NCBI GenBank assembly: GCA_946699065.1
Contig: CAMPDV010001442.1
Location: forward strand, 1 to 64,000
Direction of reading: 5' to 3'
DNA from: Loxodes magnus
Lineage: Eukaryota > Ciliophora > Karyorelictea > Loxodida > Loxodidae
Length of the DNA stretch: 64,000 nt
The translations under genes were made by a program, and so were the position numbers. This document shows, one piece after another, positions 40,201-53,083 of the stretch; positions within the stretch are counted from its first letter, which is position 1, and each line of letters begins with the position of its first letter. The notes under the pieces are model-generated. The model did not search any database. It had not been told where the DNA came from and saw only the letters and a list, made by a program, of their open reading frames with translations.

Positions 40201-41914
40201 TTTAATCTCTGTAAGGTGAAAAGAAATTTTTATAATTTTAAGCTGTTAAAGCATAATTGATTCGACATGTAATTATATATTTTGCATAAGGATATTTACT
40301 ATTAATTTCGTTAGTAGAGATTATAGCCTTAAATTATCCTAATTCATCATATGCATCAAAAAGGAACAATATTTTTCTAAACATCAAGCTTTCGTTCTCT
40401 TTAATTTTATATTTATCTAAAGCAGATTCTACTAAATTATTTTCAATATTTTTGATAGTTGGAAGATTTACGTATATAGGTAAATATTCGTGTTTTTACT
40501 CAAGATACTTTAAGGCTAAAATTTTCATGAATAGAGATTTGCCTGAGCCTGAATCTCCCAGAAGTAATAAGCCTGCTTTTTGATCATTGTCCAAGAATTT
40601 CTAAATTTCTTCTTCGAGATTATTTTAATCTTTAGAGTTAGGATTATTAGCACATAATAAACTAATGTAATATTACTATTTATCTTAAATTTCCTCTTTC
40701 AAATATCTTATCATGTTTTAATATATTTTGCTGCTCATTCCCTTAAGTGCCAGTCAATTTTGTTTCATAATATAAGTTATTTAAGTAACATGTTCATGAT
40801 TAGTTAGTAACTCTATTATTATATATTACTCCTTATCGTTTAAATTTAAATTCTCGATTTTTTGTTTAAATATTCTTTCTTTGGTTTCGCTAGCTTTTTT
40901 GTTTTCTTCAATACTTAGTTCTAATAATGATTTCAAAGCATAGTATCGAACCTACCAATCTTCATTATCACATAATTATTCTAAAAGTCGGCAAGAATCC
41001 TCAACTAATTCTTAGCTAGCTTTAGGATTTTTAATCATGAGTTTTAAAAGATAACAAGATCTAAATTTTAAATCTTGCTTTTCTTTTAATACGATGCTTT
41101 TAAATTGTTCAAACGTTACTTACGATTATTACATTACTAAGTCATATGTAAGGGCATCTAATAATCTTATTCTAACTATTTTTTTAAGGTGAATTTTTTT
41201 ATTAATTTATTCAGTTCCCCATACAATGAAATCCTTTATTATGGAGATAGCCTCAGTATCTATTGTTCCAACTCCGAACGATAAGGCAACTGCCCATTAT
41301 GCAATTTTTAAAATCTTACAAAATAAACTAAAGTAATCAGGATCTTTGTTGTCTGGAATATTCTCCAAAATCATTAAACTATATCTTAAGTAAAAATCTA
41401 ACTCTGGACTTCCTATTTTTTTTTTATTTATTAACTTTAAACCGGCATTTAGTTTTAGAATAAGATCTCCCTTTGTTTTTTCATCTATGAAGAATTCTTT
41501 GTTCTAGTTCTACTAAAGCAGCATATCCAATAACTCAGGAAGATTTTATACAAGTTACTCTTTCAATAGCTAAGGCCAACCTTCAGTATACTTATGGGAG
41601 AAAATGTCGATAAATTGATTTATGAGAACCAAAGGATCATTTATATGTCTAAATTTATTTCTCTTAATAGTTTAAATTCCTTGTAGAATTAATTCCATCT
41701 TCTATTAATTTAAGCCTTCTTGTAAGAGTTATAATCCTTCTTGATATATCTTTTAGTCTTTTGTTTCTAAAAATCCTATACCTTCCTCAACCTTATTAGC
41801 ATTTTCTTAGTTTGATACTTACTAATTTAGCTAAGAACTTTTGGGTTTTTACTTTTAAGATTTAGAAACACCATCTTCCTTCCCACCTCCACAACCACCT
41901 CCTTTTAGCTTCAT
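37292..41914 (-). CDS. NACHT / pentapeptide / 14x WD40 NLR-like receptor
   Basis: Read with UAA/UAG as Gln and UGA as Trp, this is one open frame of 1540 residues from ATG (41912-41914) to UGA (37292-37294), immediately followed by a second UGA. Residues 1-430 are helical. Walker A, LLLLGDSGSGKSLF, has its GKS at 458-460. Walker B, LFLFDAYDELG, has its D at 520. A STAND-type helical domain follows, including FIHASIRDYY. Pentapeptide-like repeats (ADLSD, ANLSR, ANMSQ) span about 865-910. Fourteen WD40 repeats of 42 residues run from about 915 to 1500. A 45-residue tail ends the protein. Internal UGAs fall at 387, 620, 682 and 735; at 682 (IFINK-W-NQK) the NACHT family commonly has Trp in a similar context. 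Family role: an ATP-switch receptor whose propeller senses a ligand. The gene is intact; its paralogue at 33950-35860 is dead. Confidence 0.93.
37420..39170 (-). repeat. 14 near-identical 126-bp WD40 repeats within the NACHT gene
   Basis: Each unit encodes the pattern LEGHTxxxVxSLVLSSDSKYLISGSxDxTIRIWDMQTYELIRT (given as a pattern, x variable). One unit is 3 bp shorter and one has a divergent linker, but the frame is never lost. The Gln after WDM is TAA in some repeats and TAG in others, which shows the two codons are equivalent. Differences cluster in a few codons: the residues after GHT (SG, DD, YG, GY, DS, SD, SS, GS, SY), the residue after the next Val (T, N, K, Y, E, L), and the residues after SGS. 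Fourteen blades would make two seven-bladed propellers. Confidence 0.93.
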
Positions 41915-42468
41915 TTTTTACTAAAATTTAAAGTTTAAATTTTATTTAATCAGCATAGAACTTAAACTAGAATTCATCTAAAGGCTTTCTTCTAAAGAAT
42001 TTGTTTCTTTATCCTAACACTTTATAGCATCTAGTGCTTCTGAGTTAACCTTATAAGGGTAGTTTTAAATCAAGCTTCAAATTTCATTACCTTAATAGCA
42101 CCATAAAGAGAATTCTGTTGTTTTTCTGAAAGTTTACTTGTCCGATAAATTAGGCTAAGCTTTTAACTTATTAAACTCCTTATAACTTTATTTATTTATA
42201 AGCCTGCTTTAAATATATCACTCGAATTTTTGGAGTATCTTTTAATCTTTAAATTTCGCATCCAATTAAATTTGCTAGTCTTATATGATTAAAAGATCAT
42301 GAGATTCTAAAAAGCCATATAATTAGCTTTAAGACTGAAAACCATGACAGTTTCCAAGAACTTAACCGAAAATTAAGCAATTTGAATTGCAATCCCCAGT
42401 CAACATTTTATTATTTTTGAATGTACAAATTTAAATATAAATCCTTTATACTTAAAATATGAAACAAA

Positions 42469-45400
42469 ATGGCCTCTTATATTAATATTCTATCTATTCT
42501 AGTAAGAGACTATAAATAAGAGTCAATAAGAGATATACAAGTGTATGCTACAGTATTATATCACTAAAATAAATAAAGATAGCTAGAACCTATTTAGGCT
42601 ATTAAGTAGGAAATTCTAAAATACTATAAAAGGAATATTAAAATAACTAAGGACTATACCAATATATTTGTAGTCAATAGCCTTTATGTTGTCGCTTATA
42701 AGAAAATTAGGTTCTTAAAAACTCCAATTTACCCGAAAGCTTTAAATTCGATAGCTTTTTTTGCTGGTATCTACTTGCTTTCTATGAAAGATTAAAAATA
42801 AGCTAAGAGATCTGATACTTGCTTTAAGAGAAATTTAATTCTATGTCGTGTAGCTTTGCTTTCATCTTGCACGTAAGATATTTAAGAGAGTAGCTAAGCA
42901 AAATAAAATCCATTTGGAAGTTGTTATAATAAGTAAAGCGATTCTAAAGAAAGAAGAATTATTAAATACGTTTCAGAGGAGACTTCAACTCACAAGAAGA
43001 CAAAAGAAGAAGTTTTTCCACAAGCACATAAATAATACATAATAAAGCCTCACTTGTTTCTTTTCATAAAGAAGGAGAAAAAGTAGAAAAAATAACTAAT
43101 TTTTTTTGATTAATTAATCTAGGCACAAAGGTAAAAAAAGCAAGCTAAAGATAATTAATCTTTAGGTAAATTGCTACTAGCTAAATTTTTAATAGCTTCC
43201 TAAAAGCAAATTTAGTAAAAATAATAACCAAATAATTTATATAAGCAAATTCAGTTATCAATTAGTGTACTATTAAGTAATCTGATTCCAGATTTAAGAT
43301 AATTAGTTTAAAAATTAATAACTCATTGATTTTCATCTAAAATAGCAAAATAAATGTCATTTATTTATATAAGGAAGAAAATTATTGTAAGTAAAAAGAA
43401 TGAAGGGATAATATATTAAGGGAAACTAAGCTTAGGTATAAATTTAAAAAATTAAAGGAAAAACTAACTATAATGTATCAATGACAGACTTTAAATTTAT
43501 AACTCAGGTACCTTTCTTAAAATTGGATAAGACCTGACGCAACTGATCCTATTATTAATTTTCAAAAAAATTTAAAGATACAAAAGTATCCTTATCGAGC
43601 TTTAGGTAAGCAAAGCTTCTAATCAGCCCAATAAAATTTAGCGATATAAGGGATTTGATGAACCTCTAAAAGCAAAAGAAGAGCATTAAGCGAAAGAAAA
43701 TCTTAAGGTATAAGTAATAAAAACATCAATATCTGAGTAAACTATGATAAGATAGAACTTAGTAAAATTTAGATTAAAAGTCCAAAAACAAGGCTTTAGA
43801 ACTGTAGGATTAATTTCATCTAAAGGTTTTTTAAAAATAAGAGAAATTCAGAATTATATATGTTTTAAGAGTGGTTAAGAAAAAAAGTTATAAGCTAGCT
43901 TAAAATTACTCCATAACACAAGTGAAGGAAACCTTAATATACTCTACTTTAATCTTAAGCTTATTATACAATAAAATGAAAGCTTAAAATATATTGTTAC
44001 CAAGAACTTTCTTTGGAATTAAAATCGAAAAATATAAAAAATTAATATTCAAACTTTTAGAAAACAGCTTTGAACAAAACTATATGCAAAAGCAGAAAGT
44101 ACTTTAAAAGTTAATCAGTAAGAAAAGGATATTTGATAAAATTAATAGAAAATCTGACTAAATATTTATAGCTAGCTTTAAGGTAAATTAATAAATAAAA
44201 AGAATCAAAAACTTAAATAAAAGCCGTGCAGAATCTTAATAATAAAAAGAGGATCGTAACTACAATTCCCTGGGTTTCATATGGTATTTTAAAGTTCCAT
44301 TCCTATAAAACTCAAAGTTTAATAAATTAAAATGAGAATGAAATAATATAAAGCAGTTCAGGCGAAGTTAGCAAGGTTGGAAGGGACATATATTATAACA
44401 TTAAAACGGAACGATCCATCACAATAAGCTACAAACAAGAGAATTGATTTAATTAAATAAAATGCAACCTGCTAAAGTAAGTGATTTAAATCATCTTGGA
44501 AAATCAACTTTAAGCTTAAAGAGAAAATTAGAATTGTTTTAAAATATGAAGAATAAAAATCGAAAGCCAAGATTAGCAGTTTATAATTTGAGTTACCGTT
44601 TAAAGTAAAAGATAATGAAGAATTCGATTGAAAAACAACAGAGTTATTTTAGCTAAAGAATATTTATGCTGGTAGTTTAGAAATGTAAGCATAAAGCTAA
44701 AGAAAAATAATTGTGTTAAGAGGATCTATATGCGAACTAACAAAATTTATTCTCAGCTTATCGTACCGATGAATGCTTAAGTCAAGATTAAAGAGTAAGG
44801 AAGTTCTATAGTTATTTTATTAAGATCTCCCTCAAAAGAAAAGAAAGAATCTCAATAAGTCTCTTTGAATATCTCAAATGGTATTAATATCAAAGTAAAA
44901 GAAGAAAACAAAGCCAAGAATTTGACAGATTAAAAATACAAAAGAACAGGCTAATAATCTGTATGACTAAGGCTAAAAAAGAATGAAAAGAGATCATCTT
45001 CACAGTTAACTAAATGATAAGATAGGTATAAACTTATCACTTTCTTCTCTTTTTTATAATTTCTAGAACATAAATCTGTATTCCAAAAACATAAGACTCT
45101 CAGGCAGTATATCTTTGAAGGCTCAGTATATATTATATGATTCAAACCAAAGTTTCTCTCTTCACATTTTATCTTAGCCCTTTAACTAACTTTTAATTAA
45201 ATTTCTTAATAATTAAATGTTCTTAAAAAAACAATAAATTAAAGCTCCACAATTATTAAATCTAAACCAAGAGAAGGTTGTCTAGAAGAAAAAAGGAAAT
45301 GAAAGGCTTTAATACCTTTCATCTTCCTGTAATAAGCATAAAGCATAACATCAGAGTATTCTAATAAGCATTTCTGTACTGAGCAGACAACATGCTAAAC

Positions 45401-46080
45401 ACTAGTCTCTTATAAATAAATTTATCATTCATTGAGTAAGCTAATTATATAAATACTTTTTAGCTTCCTTAACTAAAAAATTCAAATTTGAATTAAAGCA
45501 GCCCATTAGATAATAAAAGTAAAGAGGCTAAGCAAAGGAAAACGAAAAGTCAGAGAGGGAGATGATGAAAGTTATTGAAAGTAGGCCTTCACAACTTCAA
45601 TTTAAAATGTCTTAGCTGAGGTGGGATAATTAAAATTAGTTTAAGTTTGAAAAATGTATGATTAAGTAGGTTGATAGTAAGTTTCTGATAATTCCTTTGA
45701 ATCTTTCGAAGAATTAATGAAGAGAACAGAGCGCTATCTCATATTTGCTGGAATGTAGTTTTCAGTTTTTGTGTGGCTTTTCTTTTCAAATTGCATGAGA
45801 CAAAGGATTAGCCTTGGAGGTTAGAATCGCTCCTGGTACTCTTAGATAGAAACGTAATAGAGACTAAAAGCAAGAAAAATTTTATAGCTAAAGCTAGCCA
45901 AACAATTTATTGTTTTGCTTCAAAACTCTCGGCTAATACATTATTATTTTTTTGACATTCATATTTAAGAAAAAGGTAAAAAGGACTTAAAGAACTTAAA
46001 AGCAAAAATATAAAAAGATCTATGGAATTGCTATTTTAATGCTTGACTAGCCTTCCTTCTGAATACTTCAGACGTCTTTC
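42469..46080 (+). CDS. Long unrecognised protein-like frame
   Basis: An ATG at 42469-42471 opens a frame that stays free of UGA for 286 codons (first UGA 43327-43329). If UGA is Trp it continues in the same phase, with mixed composition, to about 46080. The most convincing parts are 42469-43329 and about 45480-45900, for example KENEKSEREMMKVIESRPSQ. The middle part has competing readings in other frames. UGA appears clearly less often than chance would give in DNA this AT-rich. I recognise no domain; it could be one gene, two genes or a decayed one. It lies head-to-head with the NACHT-WD40 gene, whose ATG is 555 bp away. Confidence 0.35.
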
Positions 46081-47784
46081 AGCTGATTTTAAATCTCAAT
46101 ATCCGCTCTAGGTATTTACTTTATTAGTTAGAGAATAACATTTTATATTCCCTTTTTTTAAGCATTTACAACACAACCTATGATAAAGTTAGCCAAAGTG
46201 TTTTTACTTCAGCATAACCTTGATTATCAGTATGCGAACTCTACAACATTAATCCTTATTTATATTAGTGTGATTATCATTTTTAAGGATACAATCTTTT
46301 TAGTATATTGCCTATTTTGATAGCATTTAGGTATTTTTCTTAGTTTAAATAAAATTTACTAAGGAGCTGAGAATGCATATCTATTAACTTCCTTCTCAAA
46401 CTAAATTAGACTTAATCTTATCACTAAACTTAAAATTTAATAATTTTTCCTTTCTTTTCTTTTTTTAAATATCCAGCTTATAACATTATAAACTACTCAA
46501 AGTTAAGCGTTAAATTAAGGAGATTGAGTTAAGAGAGATTAATAATATAATAGTTTTGAGTAAAGCTAACTATAAGATATCAGGTTAAATCATTGATAAT
46601 GAAAAATAGATATAAGTTAATAACTTAAATTGGGCATCTTTAGTTATAGCATATATAATCTAATATATGAGGCTTTACTATCTAATCTAGACTCTCTTTA
46701 AGCTTATATAAAGTAGATTAAGAAAATAAATTAATAGAACTATAGGAGTTTAAATAATAAAATAATAGAGTTATTATAATGTAAGAATTTCTAGATTATT
46801 AATAAGAAGTAAAAATAGACACTTAGTATAGGTTTAAAGCATAACAGATATAAAGCATATTTAATCTTAAAAATGCTATTTTAGTTATTCTATTAAAGGT
46901 ATTAGAGTTATTATTAGTGGAGAAACAGTAATAAGGAATTTTAATTTTTGGCTATTTTTTAAATGAATAATAATTAAATCAAATGGATAATATCTATGCT
47001 TAAACTAAAGAAATATCTAAATATAGCAAAATCAAAGGTTTTGCAAATATTAAATAATTAGAAAGAAAAAATGCTAAATGTTTATAATTTACAGAGTACA
47101 AGGCATATAAAACCTCCTGTATTACAGTTTTTTGATACTTCTAGTCCAATATATAGAAAGAGAATGAACTATAATAATAACTAAAATAGAAATTAAAAAT
47201 TTAGACCTTTCGCTTCAAGTACTCGTTTTGATTAATTATTACTTTTAGCTATATTATAATTCCAAAAATGAAAATCTTTTTAAATAAAAAATTATATTAG
47301 GTAAGGGAAGATAGACCTTTATTTACCAATTAAATTTGAGAAAAAGAAGATAAAAAACTTTCTCAAACCTACAGCTATGGCGAAGATTGAGGAAAGAGCT
47401 TTAAAGCTAATATATAAGTAAAATATTTATTTTATCTAGATTTTGAGAAATTTTACAGATATAAAATACAAATCTGAGTAAGTGCTTAATCAGTGTAAGT
47501 AGAATAACGACATTGAAGAATTTATCTTTATTGATAACCTTTAAAAAATTATCTTGCGATCTAAATGCATTTTATTCAGGAAATAGATCTTCTTATGTTA
47601 AAAAAACTTGATGGGTAAATTTACGAATTTGTTATGCTTATAAACTACAACTTCATTTTCAATTTAACAGTAAACCTTTTTATTCTAAATCTCTTCTGAA
47701 TTTAAAAGCTACTTTGTCTTTTTTTAGCAATCCAAATTATTCTAATCTTTTTGCTCAGATTTTAAATTTGACATAATTTACTCA
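46081..47784. other. Spacer, nothing recognised
   Basis: AT-rich DNA between two protein-like regions. Neither strand gives a convincing frame; no RNA gene, tandem repeat or mobile end is seen. Confidence 0.45.
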
Positions 47785-48342
47785 TCATTCTTTCTGCCTG
47801 TAATAGTTATAGAATATCATAAGATACTAATTCTAGAATTAAAAATTATTAAATTTAAAATGCTACATATTCCTCTTAAATCTCAACAGTTCTTTTTACT
47901 TTTATTTCCATTTTCTTGGCAACGTATCTTATCTTCTTTTCCTTAAAAATTGCTTTATAATTTCTTTATCTAAAATGATTTTAGCTTTCCTTAGCACCCC
48001 CTGTATAGGTTCTTATTTTTGTAATTGAAGCATTATACTTTCTTTATCTATTCTAGTCAATGAAGTTTTTTATAAAGTCATTCGCTATTTATTTTTGGCT
48101 TTAATCTTTGGGCTTTATCTAAGTAGAAGAGAAATATTATATATAGGTTTTATTTATTTGATATTAGATCCTTAAATTAGATCCTATTTACTTAGATTTT
48201 AGTTATCATAACCATCTTAATTAATAAATTTCTCTGTTTTCTATTTTTATTAAACTTTAATATTCTTAACTTAAGTTGGAAGGAAAAATGTTTCATATTT
48301 TAAATTCTTATAATAATTTGGTGTTGCTTGAATCCCTTTTTT
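47785..48342 (-). CDS. Unrecognised basic protein-like frame
   Basis: The minus strand is open for 186 codons between two UGAs (48343-48345 and 47785-47787) and reads as a Gln/Lys/Arg-rich protein, with stretches such as GIQATPNYYKNLKYETFFLP and IQGVLRKAKIILDKEIIKQ. An ATG lies just beyond the upstream UGA in a different phase, next to an A-run. No family is recognised. The frame ends 67 bp before the second copy of the duplication begins. Confidence 0.35.
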
Positions 48343-48408
48343 TCATTAATAAAACAGGCTTTTAAAAGCTTAAGCAATTGATCTACTCATTCATTAGCTT
48401 TATAAATA

Positions 48409-49175
48409 AGTAGATTTGTAAAAATATCCTTGCCAAGTTTAAGAAAATATAGTAAGTCATATATCTTATCTACTATATCTTATACTTAATTGCCATTTCA
48501 TGCTATTGCCATTTCTTATCGTAGAAGAAACTCTTCTATTGGCTATCTTATTTCTTTTTAGCTAATTTTTCTACTATCTCACTTTGATACATTTTTGTCT
48601 ATAATAATGATTTAGTGTCTTAGCAAGATTTTAAGATCTACAAGGGAAAAAACAAATTGTAAATATCATAAACTGATAATCAATCTTAATATGGAAAGAG
48701 ATTTAATGAGTGCTTAAATGAGAGAAAAAGTGACTTTACTAACCTAACAAGTAATTTATAGATCTATGCTTTGGTTGAAGATAGCACTGTTTTCTTGAAT
48801 AAAAACACTTTATAGCAATTCTAAATTACTATATAACGTGATTTTAGTGAATCTTTCATGCATCAAGATCATTGTATGGATAATTATCAAATCATGAACG
48901 ATGAGCAAATAAAGGAAAAAGCAGACAGAGTAACAAAATTGTTATCCCATAAAAATAATGAAAAGAAAAATACCGGATAATCTGAATTCGCATTAAGTTT
49001 TTTGCAAGATAAGAAGAAACTATCACTCTTTTATGCTCAAAAAATTTACCTAAAATTCTACATTCATAAGAGGAAGTTGATAACCTTTAACTTTGAAGAA
49101 AGAAAATTTTAAATAAACTGTAATTTAATACTTGAGATATAGAAGATTATAATTATAATATATCATACTCTATGA
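48409..49175 (+). CDS. Unrecognised protein-like frame at left end of duplication, copy 2
   Basis: Counterpart of 1930-2768, beginning where the duplication begins, so any 5' part is missing. It ends at UGA 49173-49175. Relative to copy 1 many changes in the D/E/N/K-rich half are silent. The local reading around 48960-49080 (with NNEKKNTGQSEFALSFLQDK) is smoother here than in copy 1, which suggests that copy 2 keeps the older frame. Family unknown; likely truncated at its 5' end by the duplication boundary. Confidence 0.35.
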
Positions 49176-50650
49176 AAAGTAGATATTAATAGAATGAAAT
49201 CTATATTTGAACATATTTATTTGATTATCCTTATTACTATAAATCTAGTAATTTTAAAACCTTTAAATTTGTTTAGGTATTTAAAGAAGTTTGAAAGATA
49301 AGCGGTTTAAGAACTTAAGAAGTCTATAGTAAGAGTTAATCTAGTAAAAGAAAAGTGATGCTAAAGAGAATAATTTTATGGCTTAGTTTAAATTATTTTT
49401 AAGATTAATTTAAATCATTCTTTGAGGAAAAAAATAAGATAGAAACTAGACATCAGAGATTATATTTTTTATCATACTGTTTTATTCCGAAATCCAAAGG
49501 TTTTACTCTAGCTGTTTTAAGTAATTTTTTTAAAATTTGATTAAGTCTTTGCCGCAATACTTAAATTAGCCTACTCTTCGAACTTAAATTGACATTCTTA
49601 TCTTTTATCCAGTTCTTTAACTTTTAGCTTATCTTCCTTTTTCAACTAGAACTATAAGTTTTGGTTTTAAGTTTAGTTCCTTTAATTTTGTTCCAATACT
49701 ATCTCAAATTCCTTTACTAAAAGCTGCTAAAAATAAATATTTCTTGTATTTTAATAAGTTACCTTACAATAAGTTTTTAGGGCCTTTTAGTATTATTAAT
49801 AAAAAATTAAAAAATGAAATAGATCTTAAGAAGGCTCTTAAAACTAAATTTAATAAAAAAAGCTAAAAGTCTAAGCAAGAAAATTAGAAAATAGAAAGAT
49901 AACTGAAGAAAAGGAATGTAAGGTGCTTTAATTCACCGCTTAATTAAACGGAAAACTAGTAAGGATATCAACATTGTTAAGTAAGTAAAAGGATTTTATT
50001 AAAGGGGTTAAGAAAAATTTTGTATGAAAGTATTGGAAGAGCTGAACTAGCTTTCATAGTGTTAAAAGAAGTTCTAAATAAAAGCTAAATGAAAGCATAA
50101 TTATATTTAATCTTCTATCATGGTAAATCTTTTAGACTTGAAAGAAAAACTGGAATTTAACTTTATAAAAGAGTAAGGGATATTTTTTATAATTATCTTG
50201 AAAGTCTAAATAGAAGCAAAAAGGGATTGTTGGAATATATGGAAAAATATTCCAGTGAACACCATCTAATTGCAAGATGAAGACAGAGAATTGTATAGTA
50301 AGGTTTTTTATAAGCTGTAACTACTTCAAGTCAAATAATTCCCGAAAAAATCAAGAAAGGGGATATTAGAAAAGAAATGTTCTGAATAGAACGAGATAAG
50401 TATAAAATAAGCAGAAAATAAGGTAATCAAAATATTAAAATGTTAATCAGAATCTCACGTACACAAGCTCAAGATTGCACTCATCAAAATATATAACTAA
50501 GTTTGAGCTTAAACTCTAAATTTTTGCATAAATGAAAATAATTAAATATTAAGAACTTATAACTATTCATTAATTATTCCTTATACACCTTATTCATAGT
50601 TAATACCAAATCCGCACTTACAAATATCTTATTTATTAGAAACTATATAA

Positions 50651-50997
50651 AATAGTATAATGCATCGAATATTAAAGGCATTAATCAGCTACTGAGTCTC
50701 ACAGAGTTAAACTTTAACATTACCTCCAAAATAACTTTAATTTCATCTGTGATTCTTAGCTTAAAGCCTGAAAGATTTAGTCATTCAATTACCTCTGCCT
50801 TGTAACTTATACTTAAATATATTAACACTGATATAATAAGCCATTTAATGAGGTAAAAGAAGAGAAAGTATATTTAAAGAGATAGCCATAACAACTAAAT
50901 ACCATATACTTCATAAGCTACTAAAAATCCTTTAAATTTTATAGAAAAATTTGAGCTTAAATTTATGGAATTTGCTGCGAATTTTAGAGTTTAATAA
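50651..50997. other. 347-bp segment present only in duplication copy 2
   Basis: Copy 1 goes straight from ACTATATAA to TGTATGAATTC; copy 2 has 347 extra bases there, flanked by TAA on both sides. On the minus strand the segment reads like protein (ITDEIKVILEVMLKFNSVRL) in phase with its flank. That favours a deletion in copy 1 through the TAA microhomology over an insertion in copy 2. No mobile-element ends are visible. Confidence 0.6.
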
Positions 50998-51639
50998 TGT
51001 ATGAATTCTAGGCTTTGGCATGTTTAAATAGGAAATGTAAGGTCTGCTACTTGAAGAGTTATAGAAATAATAGCTAGAGTTATTAGATGATCTAGGAATT
51101 GATTTTTTTGTGATAGGCTTGCGAGTAGAAATCGAAATACTGAGTTATTGTTGATGTGTATGCTCTGAAGCGGAGTTAAAATACCTTATTAAGGAAATGG
51201 GTAGCTTGTATATCTACCTAAGGATCTAATCTAGATAAACACCATTATCTGCTAATGTTGCTAGATAAAGGACTAGCTTATTTAGATCATAGAGACTAAT
51301 ATAGATAAATTGCATTTGGAATATTAAGAAATTAAGAAAAAAGAAAAGACATTAGAATAAAAAATAAAGCTGATGAATGAAGACAATGAATCCTAGCAAA
51401 ATTAACAATGCACGCAAATAATTTAATTGAGTGATATTTTAGCTCAAGTAGCTTTTACTTAAAGAAATAAGATCAATAAAGCTATAAATACTAATTTTAA
51501 AGTCCGGTGCAAGAATATTAATAAATCTACTATATGAGATTTAAAAGATCTGTCTAAGTATCTTTAAAAGAGAGTTCTGTTTAATTATTTTTAAATTCTT
51601 CAATTTAATTTACCTGAAATATTATTTAGTACAGCTAAG

Positions 51640-52860
51640 TTTTTTCTTTCAAATAGCTTCTTTATATTATTTTTCTGTTTCTGATCTGCATCTAAAATCT
51701 TAATAAAATCTAAGTATAATATTTTATCTTATTAATTAAAAAAAACCTATTTATCTACATAATTAAAGAGTATTAAATTTAACTAAATTTTGGTTTATAT
51801 TTACTTATTTTTCTTTAATAATCACTAAAATATTTTCAATATCTAGAGGTAAATTTCTTGTTGCATATAGCATCTCAAGTACATAAAGATCTAAGGCTGC
51901 TTTTTTAAACAATTTCATAATGTTAAAGAGCTCTGAATGACTTATATATCTTTATTTTTATAAAATAGCTCTTATATTTCCTTTTTACTAGTCTTACATT
52001 AAATTTGGCAAACATTTCTTTCAGTTAACCTTATATTTGAATTTTGGATTTGTTTGCTTCAGGATTTTTATATAACTTATTTTTTAACTTTATGAGACTT
52101 AATTAAGCTGAAAGCCGAACATTATTTAATTTAATTTGATTTATGAGACTTAAAAGTTTATTATTTTAAATTTCTTCAAATTAAATTATTTTTATGTATG
52201 TTTAAGATTTTCTAGTCATAGCTAGCATTAATATTTGATGAATCATGCACAATTTACTTAGCAAATAATTAAAAATATTTTAATTAAGATGAGTATTTAG
52301 ATTGCTATCTCCTAAATATATGATAATGCTTAAAATTTAAAATTTATATAGTTCAACTCTAATACTAAAAATTATGACTATAAAAAGTCTTTCATTGTAT
52401 AACTCTAAATACGTAGATTCAGTTTAACCATAATATAATTGTATAAGAAAAAGGGTACGATAAATTTACTTTCTGTTATCTTTTCATGAATTATAAAAGC
52501 TTTTTATCAATTTTCAAATTTTTAATGCAAGGTTTTTCTCTTTAAGCTCTTAAAATTTAACTTTTTTAATAGTTATTTAGTTATACTTATCTATTCCTTA
52601 AAAAATCATCTTAATTTTGAAATATATTTCTTAATGAGGTAAACTGAAGTATATTTTTAGAGCTTTCTATTGCTTCCTCATCTTTTTTATTAATGCAAAT
52701 AACTTCTCTTCATTACTAAGGATTCAATCCTTGTGGTTTAAAATTGATATCTTTATAAAAAATCTAAACTGCATTTGAATTATTCCTAAGATTTTGCTTA
52801 AATTATTTGCTAAATAATATTGATAATAGTTAACTCAATTTACATATGATAAAAGAAATA
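51640..52860 (-). CDS. Unrecognised protein-like frame, minus strand, copy 2
   Basis: Counterpart of 4880-6077. The segment around 52640-52740 keeps a PQGLN...WREV string with UGA as Trp at the same place, and TAG (52716-52718) where copy 1 has CAG. A small indel near 52740 shifts the phase relative to copy 1 farther upstream, so at least one of the two copies is damaged there. Start, end and family are not resolved. Confidence 0.3.
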
Positions 52861-53011
52861 AATTGATTTAGATTTATATTTTATTAATGTGTAAGTCATT
52901 TAATATAGAGATTTTAATAATTATATTTCCTTAGCTAGTTATAAAGGCTTCTCTTATTAATTGAGTATGTTGCTATCTATTTATAAGCTTCTTAAGTTAT
53001 TAATTATAAGA

Positions 53012-53083
53012 TCCGAGGTAGTATAGTGGCTAGTATTTCTGCCTGTCACGCAGACGACCCGGGTTCAATCCCCGGCCTCGGAG
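53012..53083 (+). tRNA. tRNA-Asp (GTC), copy 2
   Basis: Identical over its full length to 6236-6307, with the same cloverleaf, anticodon GTC and following T7 terminator (53084-53090). The flanking duplicated DNA has diverged while the tRNA has not, which suggests that both genes are kept by selection. Confidence 0.97.
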
